A stretch of DNA of 64,000 nucleotides from Lactobacillus sp. ESL0785. Its GTDB lineage: Bacteria > Bacillota > Bacilli > Lactobacillales > Lactobacillaceae. Position numbers and translations under genes: made by a program. The stretch is from assembly GCF_029395455.1 (NCBI RefSeq), contig NZ_CP113916.1, forward strand, positions 1,364,001 to 1,428,000. Reading direction: 5' to 3'. Under the pieces are notes generated by a model. It had not been told where the DNA came from, made no database searches, and was given only the letters and a program-made list of their open reading frames with translations. Below, in pieces: positions 1-10,331 of the stretch (its first letter is position 1; each line of letters begins with the position of its first letter).

Positions 1-17
1 ATACGTGGTCCCTTCAT
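1..17 (-). CDS. 5' end of a gene leaving the window (probably divIC)
   Basis: Only the first five codons are present. The minus strand shows an AGGGGAC ribosome site, a five-base spacer and an ATG at 17-15, followed by Lys-Gly-Pro-Arg. In lactobacilli the gene after rqcP is usually the septum protein gene divIC, so that is the contextual guess. The sequence itself is too short to identify it. Confidence 0.45.
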
Positions 18-96
18 TTTTTGTCCCCTATGCTAAAACAATACTATTTTAATTATAACAAGGACGTCAATAAAAGTCATTACTATACAAAAGTGA

Positions 97-339
97 TTAA
101 TCAATTAATTCGTATAATTCACTTGCTTCGGCCTTTTTAGTCGTTTCCCGAATCTCACAAACCTTAGCCTTAACCTGCCTTGAACCATAACCGACCTCAA
201 TTACATCGCCAATTTTGACGTCATAACTGGACTTAACAACACGGTCATTGACCTTAATTCGACCCTGATCAGCCATTTCTTTGGCAATCGGGCGTCTTTT
301 AACTAAACGGGAAACTTTTAAAAATTTATCAATTCTCAT
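97..339 (-). CDS. rqcP: S4-domain RNA-binding protein RqcP (YabO)
   Basis: An 80-residue protein that is almost entirely one S4 RNA-binding domain (MRIDKFLKVSRLVKRRPIAK at the N-terminus, then the GRIKVND turn). RqcP/Hsp15-like proteins bind stalled 50S subunits and support alanine tailing by RqcH during ribosome-associated quality control. The length fits the family (80-90 residues). It lies 12 bases after mfd on the same strand and is preceded by GAGGTTAAAA-ATG, so it is probably cotranscribed with pth and mfd. The identification as an S4 protein is firm; the RqcP role is inferred from family and position. Confidence 0.88.
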   Translation of the reverse strand: MRIDKFLKVSRLVKRRPIAKEMADQGRIKVNDRVVKSSYDVKIGDVIEVGYGSRQVKAKVCEIRETTKKAEASELYELID

Positions 340-351
340 TTTTAACCTCGA

Positions 352-3300
352 TTATCTTTGAATAATAGCACTCGCTGCTGTCATGAATGTCAGCAATTCA
401 TTGGTTAACATCCGGCTATTTTCTTTTTCTGGTAATTCCAATAAAGCCACCAACCGTTTTTGCGACGATAAACTTATTTTAGCCTTTAAATTAACATGTT
501 CCAAGGCTTTAAAAATATTTGGTCCCTCTAATTCACGACTTGCTGGCGGTGCAAACTCAACTTTAACTTTGGTACCTGTCTTAACAATCATCAAAACTTG
601 AGCCAAGTCCGCTTCCAATTTTAAGCTAGCCATTGCCAGCAAGTTTTCTACAGAAGCCGGATAATTACCAAAGCGATCAATCAATTCATCCTCAATTTGC
701 GTCAGTTCATCACTATTAGCGGATTTGATTTTTTTATAAAATTCAATTTTTTCTTCTTGATCACCAATATAAGTGTCTGGAATATAAGCTTCTAGCCCTA
801 AATCAACTTCGGCATTTGTCTTTTTAACCTGTTTTTTACCCTTACGCTCCTTGACAGCATCAGCTAACATTTGCGAGTACAAATCATAGCCAACACTATC
901 AATAAAGCCGTGTTGCTGTGCTCCTAACATATTACCAGCTCCACGGATCGACAAATCACGCATTGCAATTTTAAAACCTGAACCTAATTCAGTAAAATCA
1001 CGAATTGCATCTAAGCGTTTTTCACCGATTTCTGTTAATACTTTATTAGGTTGATACAAAAAATACGCATAAGCTAGCCGCGCACTTCGACCAATCCGAC
1101 CACGCAGCTGATAAAGCTGACTTAAGCCGTAATGATCTGCATTTTCAACAATCATTGTATTAACATTAGGCATGTCTATTCCTGTTTCAATGATGGTCGT
1201 AGTGACTAAAATGTCAAACTCACGATTCAAAAAGCGATAGAGAATATCTTCCATTTGATTTTGACTCATCCGGCCATGAACACTTGCAATCCGCGCCTCT
1301 GGAATCAAGTTCTGCAACTGATTAACAACATCGTCAATATCATTAATGCGATTATGCAGATAGAAGATTTGCCCACCACGCTGCATTTCACGCAAACAAG
1401 CATCCTTAATTACACTCGGAATCTGCTCCATCACATAAGTTTGAATTGGATACCGATTTGACGGCGGTGTTTCCATTACTGATAAATCACGTACACCTAC
1501 CATTGACATATGCAGTGTCCGCGGAATTGGCGTTGCAGTTAAAGTCAAAACATCAATATTAGCCTTCAATTCTTTTAACTTTTCTTTATGCTTAACACCA
1601 AAACGCTGTTCTTCATCAACAATCAAGAGCCCAAGGTCTTTAAATTGAACATCTTTTGACAAAATTCGGTGTGTCCCTACAACTAAATCGATCTGACCAT
1701 CTTTTAAGCCCGCAACAATTTTTTGTGCTTCAGCTGGTGTCTGAAACCGAGATAATAAAGCAAAGTTAACGGGGAAATCTTTGAAACGATCTTGAATTGT
1801 TTCATAATGCTGCTGCGCTAAAATCGTCGTTGGCACCAAAAAAGCCACCTGCTTATTATCCTGAATAGCCTTAAAAGCAGCTCGCAAAGCCACTTCCGTT
1901 TTACCAAAACCGACATCCCCAACAAGCAACCGATCCATTGGCTTAGCCTGTTCCATATCAGCCTTGATTTCTTTAATTGACCGCAATTGGTCTGGGGTTT
2001 CCACATAAGGAAATGCATCCTCAAACTGCTTTTGTAAACTATCATCAGGTGAAAACGCAAAACCTTTTTCTGATTCACGCTTAGCGTACAATTCAATTAG
2101 ATCATCAGCAATATCCTCAACCTTCGACTGAACTTTGCGTTTAGTCTTTGCCCATTCACTACCACCTAACTTATTAATGTGGGGGCGCTTACCTTCTGAA
2201 GCCACATACTTTTGAACTAAACTCAACTGATCAGCTGGAACAAACAACTGATCGCCATGTTGATAAGTAATCGTAATGTAATCACGCTTAACCCCGTTAT
2301 TTGTTAGAGTTTTAATTCCTTCAAAACGACCAATCCCGTGATTAACGTGGACCACGTAATCCCCGGGCTTCAGTTCAGTATAATTACGTAAACGTTGTGC
2401 ATTTTCTAAAGTCTGAATGCGTCGTTTATGGTGCGTAGTCTTATTAAATAATTCATGCTCTGTCAGATAAACTAGATTACTGTTTGGCAGAGTAAACCCA
2501 CTGGCAAACCCACCAACAATAATCTGTGTCTGCTTCTCAACAAGATCTTCAGTAGGGACAACTGGCACATCCAGACCAAATTCTGCCATTGTCTGACTAA
2601 TTTGGCGTGCTCTTTTTTCATTATCAGCTTGCAATACCACGGTTTGCTGCTTTTTTTGATAAGACTCAATCTCTGTCTTAATCAGTGGCATTTGACTAAA
2701 AAACTGCTCTGGTTCCCGCGTTTGCCACTCAAATAGCTGCCCCAAGCGAATCCGACCTAGACTCCGTTGAAAAAGTGAAAAGTAAACGTGATGATGACTA
2801 TCTTTTGACCAATTTTGCTTAAAATCAGTCCGTAATTCTTGCCCAGGAAGCATCGCCCCAGTTTTCAATTCATCATCAATAAAACCAGCATTTTGCTGAT
2901 CAACTGTTTTAACCGCCTGATCAATCAATGGCCAATCATCAAGCAAAATCACCCCATCTTGTGCTAAATAATCCAGTAAGCTACTTGGATTAGCAATTAA
3001 AAAATCAACTAAAAATGCATAGTTCTTAGGCAATGTCTGCTGCTGCAAACCATCGACTATTTGACTAAAATGACTTGCAACTGCTTCTGTCGGTGCTGGT
3101 GCATCAGCCATAGCCCGCTTAATCGTATGAGCAGCACGCTCAAAATCAGTAGGCATAAATACCCGATCTTGCGCTGCAACAACCGTTACTTGCTCCAATG
3201 ATTCCTGACTTCTTTGGCTTGCTAAGTCAAAGGTCTTAATTGTGTCAATTTCGTCGCCAAAAAATTCTACCCGAATTGGCTGCTCACGATCAAGTGGATA

Positions 3301-3843
3301 AACATCTAAAATGTCACCACGCAAAGCAAATTCACCCGGTCGGGCAACCAGATTTTCACGAAGATAACCTGCTTGAACCAACCAATTAGTAAGATCAGCT
3401 AAATTAAATTCTTTACCTGCTGCAAATTCACGTCGTGCTGCTGCAAAATCAGCTGGTTGCGACAATTGATACTGCAGACTTTGCGGGGTTGTGATTACAA
3501 TCCCTTCTTTTTTTGTCAGCAAAAAATTCAATGCTTGGATACGACTACTAAGCTCATCTGGCGAGCTAACAGCTGTTTGGGTAGCTATTGTCGCGTCTAC
3601 TGGAAAGTTTTGAACCATACCGTTTGGCATAATTGCACTCAGTTCACTAAATAACTTTTGCGCCTTATTTTCATTTTCTTCAATTAATAACAACGGCTGC
3701 TTTAGCTGAAATACAATTTGTCTTAACAGCAGACTAAAAGCACCGGCAGTTGCGCCCGTGATCAATGAATTTTTAAATTTAGTTGTTTTTGAAATAAAAT
3801 TTGTTAAAGCTTGATCTTGTTCAAGTAAATCTGTTAAACGCAT
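352..3843 (-). CDS. mfd: transcription-repair coupling factor Mfd
   Basis: A 1163-residue, full-length Mfd. It removes RNA polymerase stalled at DNA lesions and recruits UvrA. Visible in order: a UvrB-like N-terminal region (about 1-350), the RNA polymerase interaction domain with the GDYVVHVNHGIGRF motif (about residue 500), a superfamily-2 helicase core with Walker A GDVGFGKTE, the DEEQRF box and TATPIPRTL, the RQLRGRIGRS-type motif VI (seen as QLRGRIGRS), and a C-terminal TRCF domain. The ATG lies one base after the pth stop with no clear Shine-Dalgarno, which suggests translational coupling to pth. No lesions were seen. Confidence 0.97.
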   Translation of the reverse strand: MRLTDLLEQDQALTNFISKTTKFKNSLITGATAGAFSLLLRQIVFQLKQPLLLIEENENKAQKLFSELSAIMPNGMVQNFPVDATIATQTAVSSPDELSSRIQALNFLLTKKEGIVITTPQSLQYQLSQPADFAAARREFAAGKEFNLADLTNWLVQAGYLRENLVARPGEFALRGDILDVYPLDREQPIRVEFFGDEIDTIKTFDLASQRSQESLEQVTVVAAQDRVFMPTDFERAAHTIKRAMADAPAPTEAVASHFSQIVDGLQQQTLPKNYAFLVDFLIANPSSLLDYLAQDGVILLDDWPLIDQAVKTVDQQNAGFIDDELKTGAMLPGQELRTDFKQNWSKDSHHHVYFSLFQRSLGRIRLGQLFEWQTREPEQFFSQMPLIKTEIESYQKKQQTVVLQADNEKRARQISQTMAEFGLDVPVVPTEDLVEKQTQIIVGGFASGFTLPNSNLVYLTEHELFNKTTHHKRRIQTLENAQRLRNYTELKPGDYVVHVNHGIGRFEGIKTLTNNGVKRDYITITYQHGDQLFVPADQLSLVQKYVASEGKRPHINKLGGSEWAKTKRKVQSKVEDIADDLIELYAKRESEKGFAFSPDDSLQKQFEDAFPYVETPDQLRSIKEIKADMEQAKPMDRLLVGDVGFGKTEVALRAAFKAIQDNKQVAFLVPTTILAQQHYETIQDRFKDFPVNFALLSRFQTPAEAQKIVAGLKDGQIDLVVGTHRILSKDVQFKDLGLLIVDEEQRFGVKHKEKLKELKANIDVLTLTATPIPRTLHMSMVGVRDLSVMETPPSNRYPIQTYVMEQIPSVIKDACLREMQRGGQIFYLHNRINDIDDVVNQLQNLIPEARIASVHGRMSQNQMEDILYRFLNREFDILVTTTIIETGIDMPNVNTMIVENADHYGLSQLYQLRGRIGRSARLAYAYFLYQPNKVLTEIGEKRLDAIRDFTELGSGFKIAMRDLSIRGAGNMLGAQQHGFIDSVGYDLYSQMLADAVKERKGKKQVKKTNAEVDLGLEAYIPDTYIGDQEEKIEFYKKIKSANSDELTQIEDELIDRFGNYPASVENLLAMASLKLEADLAQVLMIVKTGTKVKVEFAPPASRELEGPNIFKALEHVNLKAKISLSSQKRLVALLELPEKENSRMLTNELLTFMTAASAIIQR

Positions 3844-3844
3844 T

Positions 3845-4414
3845 TTAATTATATTTGTTCATTAAATATTGACTGCTTTTACCAGCAATAAAGTCAGTGA
3901 TAATTTGACTACTTGTAGCAAAAGCAGTTGTCATTAACTCTTGCTGCTCACTGTTAAACGGCGACAACACCCACGAAACGACACTAGCTTCAGTAACTTT
4001 TGCAGGATGCCGAATACCGATTTTTAGACGGTTAAAGTTACTGGTCCCTAAATCACGAATGATACTCCTAATTCCGTTATGGCCGCCAGATTTGCCGTTT
4101 GCACGTACACGTATTTTCCCCAGTGGCATATCCATATCATCATGAATAATCAGAATATCTTGCGGCTCCACCTTAAAGAAGTGTGCTACTTGAGCAATCG
4201 ACCGCCCTGAATCATTCATATATGTTTGTGGTTCAAGCAACAGAACATCTTCACCATTAATCTTTTGCTTGGTAAACTTACCCTCAAATTTTTCCTTTTC
4301 AAGTGTCAGGTTATTTTCTGCTAAGTAATGATCTACAGCCATAAATCCCGTATTATGCTTGGTGCCATCGTATTTTTTGCCCGGATTGCCCAGACCTGCA
4401 ATAATTTTCATCAT
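3845..4414 (-). CDS. pth: peptidyl-tRNA hydrolase
   Basis: Cleaves peptidyl-tRNAs dropped by ribosomes so that the tRNA can be reused. The 189-residue product begins MMKIIAGLGNPGKKYDGTKH; it contains the family N-terminus GLGNPG, the catalytic His in KHNTGF, the HDDMD motif and the GKSGGHNGIRSI loop. The open frame extends 12 codons upstream, but AAGGGG lies just before the double ATG at 4414/4411, so the start is placed there (the second ATG has the better spacing). First gene of a pth-mfd-rqcP series. Confidence 0.95.
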   Translation of the reverse strand: MMKIIAGLGNPGKKYDGTKHNTGFMAVDHYLAENNLTLEKEKFEGKFTKQKINGEDVLLLEPQTYMNDSGRSIAQVAHFFKVEPQDILIIHDDMDMPLGKIRVRANGKSGGHNGIRSIIRDLGTSNFNRLKIGIRHPAKVTEASVVSWVLSPFNSEQQELMTTAFATSSQIITDFIAGKSSQYLMNKYN

Positions 4415-4627
4415 ATTTCCCCTTATTTTTAATCGTATTAATAATAGCACACTCCCGCATCGACAAATTTGCTAAAAGATTAAACTTTTTCATTAACCGC
4501 CCTGCTTTTTTATTTATCAGACTGGTGCTAAACTCAGCTTAATTAATATTTTATTTTAATGTTTATTTAATCGAGAAAACAACTATGTTATACTTATTGA
4601 GATTATTTTTATATACGGAGGCAATCT

Positions 4628-5341
4628 ATGCTTATTAAATCTTTAGTTATCAAAAAAGATTACCTAACAACAGTCAACGAACATGCTACACTTGCAGAAG
4701 CACTTAAAATACTAGAAGATTCTGGCTTTCGCTGTGTGCCAATTCTTGATGATACAGGTACCATTTTCCGTGGTAATATCTATAAGATGCACATTTACCG
4801 GCACAAATCACAGGGTAAAGATTTAAATTTACCTGTTACTTATTTGCTAAAAAATGCCACTAAAACCATTAAAGTTAACTCACCATTTTTTAAAGTTTTC
4901 TTCACGATTAAAGACTTACCTTATATTTCTGTTTTGGATGAAAGCGGAAAGTTTTATGGAATTTTAACTCACTCGCGCCTTTTAGATATGTTATCTAATG
5001 CATGGAATATCAAAACAGGTTCATATGTTTTCACAGTGTTAACCGATAACGATCGCGGAAACTTAGTTAAAATGGCCAAGGTTATTACTAAATATTCAAA
5101 TATTGCCGGTGTTATGAGCCTTGATGCCTCAACTACTGATGCAAACAGTACCTTTGTGCGCCGCGTTTTATTTACTCTACCTGCCGGTATTACCGAAGAT
5201 ACACTTAAAACTATCGTTAAAAAGCTGAAACATAAAGGCTACGTTGTTTCCGAGGTTGAAGACCTTCAGGCTGGAATGACTATTATGAGCGATGAAAATC
5301 CTGGGGTTTATATTGATAATTCCGACCAACAAGACAATTAA
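4628..5341 (+). CDS. cbpA: CBS-pair plus ACT-like domain protein (CbpA-type)
   Basis: A 237-residue cytosolic protein. Residues 1-125 form two CBS motifs (repeats around the RCVPILDD and YISVLDE strands). Residues 135-220 look like an ACT domain (GSYVFTVLTDNDRGNLVKMA, then the GYVVSEVEDL strand). This architecture matches the Listeria/lactobacillus CbpA proteins that bind cyclic di-AMP; that ligand is inferred from the family, not seen. It stands alone on the plus strand with a TACGGAGG ribosome site before the ATG and a terminator behind. It could alternatively bind adenine nucleotides or amino acids. Confidence 0.75.
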   Translation: MLIKSLVIKKDYLTTVNEHATLAEALKILEDSGFRCVPILDDTGTIFRGNIYKMHIYRHKSQGKDLNLPVTYLLKNATKTIKVNSPFFKVFFTIKDLPYISVLDESGKFYGILTHSRLLDMLSNAWNIKTGSYVFTVLTDNDRGNLVKMAKVITKYSNIAGVMSLDASTTDANSTFVRRVLFTLPAGITEDTLKTIVKKLKHKGYVVSEVEDLQAGMTIMSDENPGVYIDNSDQQDN

Positions 5342-5354
5342 TTTATTACCGATT

Positions 5355-5391
5355 AAAAAATACTGCTAGTTTTACCACTAGCAGTATTTTT
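5355..5391. terminator. bidirectional terminator, cbpA / alr
   Basis: A long perfect stem (5355-5370 with 5377-5391, six-base loop) with A-rich and T-rich flanks lies between two convergent genes. It can end transcripts from both sides. Confidence 0.85.
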
Positions 5392-5397
5392 ATACAC

Positions 5398-6525
5398 TTA
5401 ATTATCATAAATCCGCGGCAAACGATCATCTAAAAGACAAGCAACTTCATAATGAATTGTGTCAACATAATCAGCAGCAGCTTTAATATTATTAGGTTCG
5501 GCTAGATTATTTGAGATCAGCACCACCTTAGTGCCCACCGGCATCTTATGCGGCAAGCGAACCATTAACTGATCCATACAAATCCGGCCAACAATTGGAC
5601 AGAATTCAGTTCCAACCTTAATTTTAAAGCCCTGAAACTTGCGAATAAAACCGTCAGCATAACCCACGGGTACCGTCCCAATCAATTGATCACCATCAGC
5701 AACATAAGTTGAACCATAACCTACGCCTTGACCCTGATGAATTAAATGTACCTGCACTAATTCACTTTCGAATGATAATGCTGGCTTCAACTTGATAGCA
5801 GTTGCTAAATCAGCACTTGCAGGATTAGACGATGGATTCAAACCATAAATTCCAATCCCAAAACGTACCAAATCACTATGAATTTTTTTATTAAAAACAC
5901 TTGCTGCTGTGTTATCCAGATGAATCCACTTAGGATGTACTTTAAGTAAGGACTGAAAGTGGTTAAAGCGTGCAACTTGACTCTTAAAATACGTATCATT
6001 ACTGCTATCAGCAGAAGCAAAATGGGTAAATAGACCTTCGACTACAAAAGTATCACTATCAAGTAGTAGGTCATTAGCTGCTATAAATTCATCATCTGTA
6101 CTAAAACCTATCCGCCCCATACCAGAATCAATTGCCAAATGGATCTTTAATTGTAATCCTGTCCCTGTTAGCTGCTCTGCCGCTTTTTTAAGCCACTCTA
6201 CGTCAGGAACAGTTAAGGAAACGCCATTAACTGCTGCTAGTGCCGCATACTTGGCCGGTGTTACGCCTAAAACCAAGATTGGTTGAACAATGCCAGCACG
6301 ACGCAGTTCAAGAGCCTCATCCAAAATTGCCACGCAAAAGCCAGCGGCACCAGCACTTACAGCAGTTTTGGCGACCTGAACAGCCCCATGACCATATGCA
6401 TTTGCCTTAACAACTGCAAATAATTTTTGCCCTGGCTCTAAATGCTTTATTTCTTGCTCAATATTTTGTTTGACTGCACCTAAATCAACTCGAACTGCAG
6501 CCGGTCGATGAATTCCTGGAATCAT
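5398..6525 (-). CDS. alr: alanine racemase
   Basis: PLP enzyme that makes D-alanine for peptidoglycan and teichoic acids. The 375-residue protein has the PLP lysine in [11 protein letters not shown], the [10 protein letters not shown] segment, and the second-domain catalytic tyrosine in GVGYGSTY. The open frame reaches seven codons further upstream, but GGAG is correctly spaced from the ATG at 6525, one base after the acpS stop, so translation is probably coupled. The acpS-alr pair is conserved in bacilli. Essential in most lactobacilli. Confidence 0.96.
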   Translation of the reverse strand: MIPGIHRPAAVRVDLGAVKQNIEQEIKHLEPGQKLFAVVKANAYGHGAVQVAKTAVSAGAAGFCVAILDEALELRRAGIVQPILVLGVTPAKYAALAAVNGVSLTVPDVEWLKKAAEQLTGTGLQLKIHLAIDSGMGRIGFSTDDEFIAANDLLLDSDTFVVEGLFTHFASADSSNDTYFKSQVARFNHFQSLLKVHPKWIHLDNTAASVFNKKIHSDLVRFGIGIYGLNPSSNPASADLATAIKLKPALSFESELVQVHLIHQGQGVGYGSTYVADGDQLIGTVPVGYADGFIRKFQGFKIKVGTEFCPIVGRICMDQLMVRLPHKMPVGTKVVLISNNLAEPNNIKAAADYVDTIHYEVACLLDDRLPRIYDN

Positions 6526-6526
6526 G

Positions 6527-6880
6527 TTATTTCTCCAACACAACTAATGTAATAATTTCATGATTATCATGGGTAATACTTGGAAAGATTTTACCATTAA
6601 ACTTGGTTGATGTAGTTACAGGATGCCCAACGTTATCCCACAGTGTTTCCACATCCTGAAGGCCGACTTCTTTGCCTAGCCCCGTGCCCATTGCTTTAGA
6701 AAAGGCTTCTTTGATTGAAAAGCGACCACCAAGATATTCAACTTGCCTCTTACCTTGCAGTTGCTGATACTGTGTAAATTCCTTCGCAGTTAATACTTTT
6801 TTGGCAAAATTATCACCTTTCGCAACAATCTTGGCTACCCGTTCAACCTCAACAGCATCAATTCCTACACCAAAAATCAT
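6527..6880 (-). CDS. acpS: holo-acyl carrier protein synthase
   Basis: Transfers 4'-phosphopantetheine from CoA to apo-ACP (and possibly the D-alanyl carrier protein). At 117 residues it is the normal size; it shows the [13 protein letters not shown]-terminus with the metal-binding Asp and the downstream [15 protein letters not shown] motif. AAGGGG precedes the ATG. It heads the acpS-alr pair. Confidence 0.95.
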   Translation of the reverse strand: MIFGVGIDAVEVERVAKIVAKGDNFAKKVLTAKEFTQYQQLQGKRQVEYLGGRFSIKEAFSKAMGTGLGKEVGLQDVETLWDNVGHPVTTSTKFNGKIFPSITHDNHEIITLVVLEK

Positions 6881-6913
6881 TCTTTGTACCCCTTATTCAA
6901 AAATTATAATACA

Positions 6914-6947
6914 AAAAATGAGTTGTCCAACAGAACAACTCATTTTT
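6914..6947 (-). terminator. terminator after cshA
   Basis: A 13-bp perfect stem (6914-6926 with 6935-6947) with a T-run on both strands separates cshA from the downstream acpS-alr pair. Confidence 0.8.
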
Positions 6948-6957
6948 AAATAAATCA

Positions 6958-8463
6958 TTAATCTTTTTTATTCTTAATTACAAAGTTATGACCGCTGCGG
7001 TGTGAGTGGCCGCCGCGATTACGATCACCATGACCGCGGTAACCACCACGATTGCCGCCACGACCATGACCACCGCGATAACTGCCACCACCGTGGCCAT
7101 AGTGTCCACGACCACGACCGTTGCTGCGACGTCCACCACCCTTGTAAGGTAATGGCTTTTCTGAACTAATATTAACTTCAACACTTGAAGAATCTTTTGA
7201 GAGGTTCTTCAAAAAGGCAGAAACTAAGTCCAAGGCTGAATAATTTTCCAATAATTCATTTGCGTCTTGAGTATATTTAGTTAAATCTTCCTTCATCAAA
7301 TCTTCAATCTTTGACTTAGCAATCTTCAATTGACCGCGTAAAGCCTGATCATCTGATGGTGGACGAAGTGGTTCCATCTTCTTCTTGGTTAATTGTTCAA
7401 TTGTCCTCATGTAGCCAATTTCGTTTGGCGTAACAAAAGTAACTGACACACCATTTTGACCGGCGCGACCAGTACGGCCAATACGGTGAACGTATGAGTC
7501 TGGATCTTGGGGAATATCATAGTTATAAACGTGCGTAACACCTGAAATATCAAGTCCACGAGCAGCAACATCAGTTGCTACCAAAATATCTAACTTACCA
7601 GCACGGAAGCGCTTCAAAACACTCATTCGCCGTGCTTGTGATAAGTCGCCATGGATCCCAGCAGCATTGTAACCCCGTGCTTGCAAACCCCGATTAACTT
7701 CATCAACACGGCGCTTAGTTCGAACGAAGATTACGGCTAAATCTGGACTTTCAACATCAATCAACCGACACATAATGTCAAATTTTTCTGAGTCTTTTGA
7801 ACGGACAAAATATTGGTCAATCAAGTCAGCTGTTAATTCTTTAGCCTTAATACGAACAATCTCTGGATTGTTCATGAACTTTTCGCTAATGCGTAAAATT
7901 GGCTTCGGCATGGTCGCACTAAACAGCAAAGTTTGCTTGCGATTTTTAACGTAGCTCAAGATACTCTCAATATCTTGAATAAAGCCCATATCAAGCATTT
8001 CATCAGCTTCATCAAGGACAATGGTTTTAACATCTTCTAAGTTGATTGTCTTACGCTTTAAGTGATCGAGCAAACGACCTGGTGTTCCAACCAAAATTGC
8101 TGGTACTTGCTTTTTGATTGAACGAATTTGCCGACCGATATCAGCCCCGCCATAAACGACTTGCACACGTGCCTTTTCATCACGACCTAAACGGAAAAGT
8201 TCTTCTTGCGTTTGAATAGCAAGTTCACGTGTTGGTTCAATAATTAACGCTTGAATAGCTTTATGTTGCTTTTCTAAATTTTGTAAAATCGGCAATGCAA
8301 AAGCAGCTGTCTTACCAGTACCAGTTTGCGCTTGTCCGATTACATCTTTACCTGCTAAGGCAAGTGGAATTGTTTGTTCCTGGATTGGTGTTGCTTCCTC
8401 AAATCCTGAACGCTTAATCGCTTTTAGAAGCTCATCATTTAATCCTAATTCCGAAAATTTCAC
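6958..8463 (-). CDS. cshA: DEAD-box ATP-dependent RNA helicase CshA
   Basis: A 501-residue RNA helicase that unwinds duplex RNA in ribosome assembly and in the RNA degradosome, often important at low temperature. The helicase core shows the Q motif (ATPIQEQTIPLAL), Walker A AQTGTGKT, DEAD in VLDEADEML, SAT, and HRIGRTGRAG. Residues 450-490 form a Gly/Arg/His-rich RGG tail (RGRGHYGHGG-like repeats) that binds RNA without specificity. The start is a GTG at 8463 behind AGGAG. It follows murF closely (10 bases), so the two are probably cotranscribed. Confidence 0.95.
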   Translation of the reverse strand: MKFSELGLNDELLKAIKRSGFEEATPIQEQTIPLALAGKDVIGQAQTGTGKTAAFALPILQNLEKQHKAIQALIIEPTRELAIQTQEELFRLGRDEKARVQVVYGGADIGRQIRSIKKQVPAILVGTPGRLLDHLKRKTINLEDVKTIVLDEADEMLDMGFIQDIESILSYVKNRKQTLLFSATMPKPILRISEKFMNNPEIVRIKAKELTADLIDQYFVRSKDSEKFDIMCRLIDVESPDLAVIFVRTKRRVDEVNRGLQARGYNAAGIHGDLSQARRMSVLKRFRAGKLDILVATDVAARGLDISGVTHVYNYDIPQDPDSYVHRIGRTGRAGQNGVSVTFVTPNEIGYMRTIEQLTKKKMEPLRPPSDDQALRGQLKIAKSKIEDLMKEDLTKYTQDANELLENYSALDLVSAFLKNLSKDSSSVEVNISSEKPLPYKGGGRRSNGRGRGHYGHGGGSYRGGHGRGGNRGGYRGHGDRNRGGHSHRSGHNFVIKNKKD

Positions 8464-8473
8464 TAAATTCTCC

Positions 8474-9841
8474 TTATCTAAGCCGCTCTACTACTTTTTC
8501 AAGGTGCATCCCGTGGGAGCCCTTTAAGACGACAATGTCGTGCGGCTTAATATCATTCTTCAATGCTGCAATCATTTGCGGCATCTGATCTTCTTTATAA
8601 TAATGTAAATTCTCTGGCGCATATTTGCTCTTTAAAGCAGCAGCTAAGTTGTTCATTTCAGCACCAAATAAATACACTTCGTTAATTACCTGGGGATCAA
8701 GACTATCAGCCAAACCCGCATGTAAAGCAGCAGACCGCTTGCCCAATTCAAGCATGTCACCTAAAACTGCAATGCGGCGGCTACCCTCAGGCACCTGAAT
8801 TTGCCCAAAGCTAGTCAATACTGCCCGCACAGCAGTTGGATTTGAATTATAGACATCGCTCATGATGTCTTCGCCAACATCGCCTTTTTCCCATTCCATT
8901 CTGTTGGCAGTCGGAGTAAAGTTAGCCAAAGCAGCAGCAATTTCCTCATCACTTTCGCCAAAATGCTGCCCCACACACAGAGCTGACATCGCATTAGAAA
9001 CATTATGCTTACCAATCATGGGAATTGAAAATTGCTTGTCTGAACTATTAATTGTGAAAGTCGCATGGTGCTTATAACTTCTAAAGCCTGTCGCATAAAC
9101 TGTATCATCTTTTGCAAAACCAAAGGTAACTTTTGCTTGCTTAATTTTGGCACTGCGCTCACGTAAAAGCGGTTCATCACCGTTGTAAATAAGCTCCCCG
9201 TCCTCACGCAAAAAGTCAGTAATTTCCATTTTTGCATCAGCAATACCTTCACGCGAACCTAAAAATTCAATGTGAGCTTCACCAATCATCGTAATTACAG
9301 TTACATCAGGATGCGTTAATTCACTTAAATGATGCAATTGCCCTGCATGATCCATGCCCATTTCCAAAACCAAGATTTCAGTGTTCGGCTTCATTTCCAA
9401 GATCGTCATTGGCACACCAATTTCATTATTAAAATTAGCATCTGTCTTGTGTACGTTAAATCTCTTAGCCAAAACCGCAGCAGTCATATCCTTAGTGGTT
9501 GTTTTTCCATTAGAACCAGTAATCCCAACAACAGTTGGGTTAACCTTCCTAAGGTAATATTGAGCTAGTTTTTGCATACTTAAAAGTGGATCATCAACTT
9601 CCAAGACAGCAATCGCAGTCGGCTTATTAGCATGACCCTTTTGCCATAATGTTGCACAAGCACCATTGGCAATTGCACTATCCACGAAATCGTGTCCGTC
9701 GCGCTCCCCAGCCAGTGGGACAAATAATCCGCCAGCTGTAATTTTCCTTGAGTCAAAGGCAACCGAAGTAATAATCGTTTGCTCGTCGCCCTCACAAGTT
9801 GAATTGATTGCTTTGGCAATTTCTGCCAGTTGCATTTTCAT
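8474..9841 (-). CDS. murF: UDP-MurNAc-tripeptide:D-alanyl-D-alanine ligase MurF
   Basis: Adds the D-Ala-D-Ala dipeptide to the cytoplasmic peptidoglycan precursor. The 455-residue protein has the Mur-ligase ATP site GITGSNGKTTTKD, the NFNNEIGVP segment and the C-terminal VLGDMLELG region. AGGAG lies nine bases before the first of two nearby ATGs. Neighbouring alr supplies the D-alanine for its substrate. Confidence 0.95.
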   Translation of the reverse strand: MKMQLAEIAKAINSTCEGDEQTIITSVAFDSRKITAGGLFVPLAGERDGHDFVDSAIANGACATLWQKGHANKPTAIAVLEVDDPLLSMQKLAQYYLRKVNPTVVGITGSNGKTTTKDMTAAVLAKRFNVHKTDANFNNEIGVPMTILEMKPNTEILVLEMGMDHAGQLHHLSELTHPDVTVITMIGEAHIEFLGSREGIADAKMEITDFLREDGELIYNGDEPLLRERSAKIKQAKVTFGFAKDDTVYATGFRSYKHHATFTINSSDKQFSIPMIGKHNVSNAMSALCVGQHFGESDEEIAAALANFTPTANRMEWEKGDVGEDIMSDVYNSNPTAVRAVLTSFGQIQVPEGSRRIAVLGDMLELGKRSAALHAGLADSLDPQVINEVYLFGAEMNNLAAALKSKYAPENLHYYKEDQMPQMIAALKNDIKPHDIVVLKGSHGMHLEKVVERLR

Positions 9842-9921
9842 CTATTTTTGCTCCTAAAAAAGAAAGTCCATACAGCAATTATTACACTTAATCTCTTTTT
9901 GGTATAACAATTTAGCTTCAC

Positions 9922-9952
9922 ATAAAAAAACAGCCCCAATGGGACTGCTTCC
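9922..9952 (-). terminator. terminator after rpmE2
   Basis: On the minus strand a GC-rich stem (CAGTCCC with GGGGCTG, one wobble) is followed by seven T. Confidence 0.75.
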
Positions 9953-9967
9953 ACCAGATCAAAGGTA

Positions 9968-10216
9968 TTACTTCTTGTTCATACCATACTTCTTGTTGAA
10001 CTTTTCGATCCGACCATCTGCTTGAGCAAACTTTTGCTTGCCTGTGTAGAATGGGTGAGAATCTGAAGTGATTTCAACGCGAATTAATGGATAAGTTTTA
10101 CCTTCGTATTCTACTGTTTCCGTTGGCTTCAAAGTTGAACCTGCAACGAACTTAGCACCTGTAGCTGAGTCCATGAAGACAACTTCTTGGTAATCTGGAT
10201 GAATGCCTTGTTTCAT
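9968..10216 (-). CDS. rpmE2: 50S ribosomal protein L31 type B
   Basis: An 82-residue ribosomal protein of the zinc-free type B: it starts [16 protein letters not shown] and contains no Cys pair, in contrast to zinc-binding L31. The longer frame starts seven codons upstream, but AAAGGAG sits correctly before the ATG at 10216. Transcribed alone, with its own terminator. Type B L31 is often raised under zinc shortage in other bacteria, but no Zur-like operator was recognised here. Confidence 0.95.
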   Translation of the reverse strand: MKQGIHPDYQEVVFMDSATGAKFVAGSTLKPTETVEYEGKTYPLIRVEITSDSHPFYTGKQKFAQADGRIEKFNKKYGMNKK

Positions 10217-10331
10217 ATTTATTACTCCTTTTGCCATGACCTTATTTCAAGCCATAGATTAATCGATTAACGTTAATTACCTTAACATTTTTTAGAGTAA
10301 AATTCAAGTCTTAATCTTTTTTGCGTTTAGG

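Noticed and set aside
6978..7184. 68-residue Val/Ala-rich minus-strand frame inside cshA
   Set aside because: It is an out-of-frame reading of the Gly/Arg-rich cshA tail, whose biased codons create long frames.
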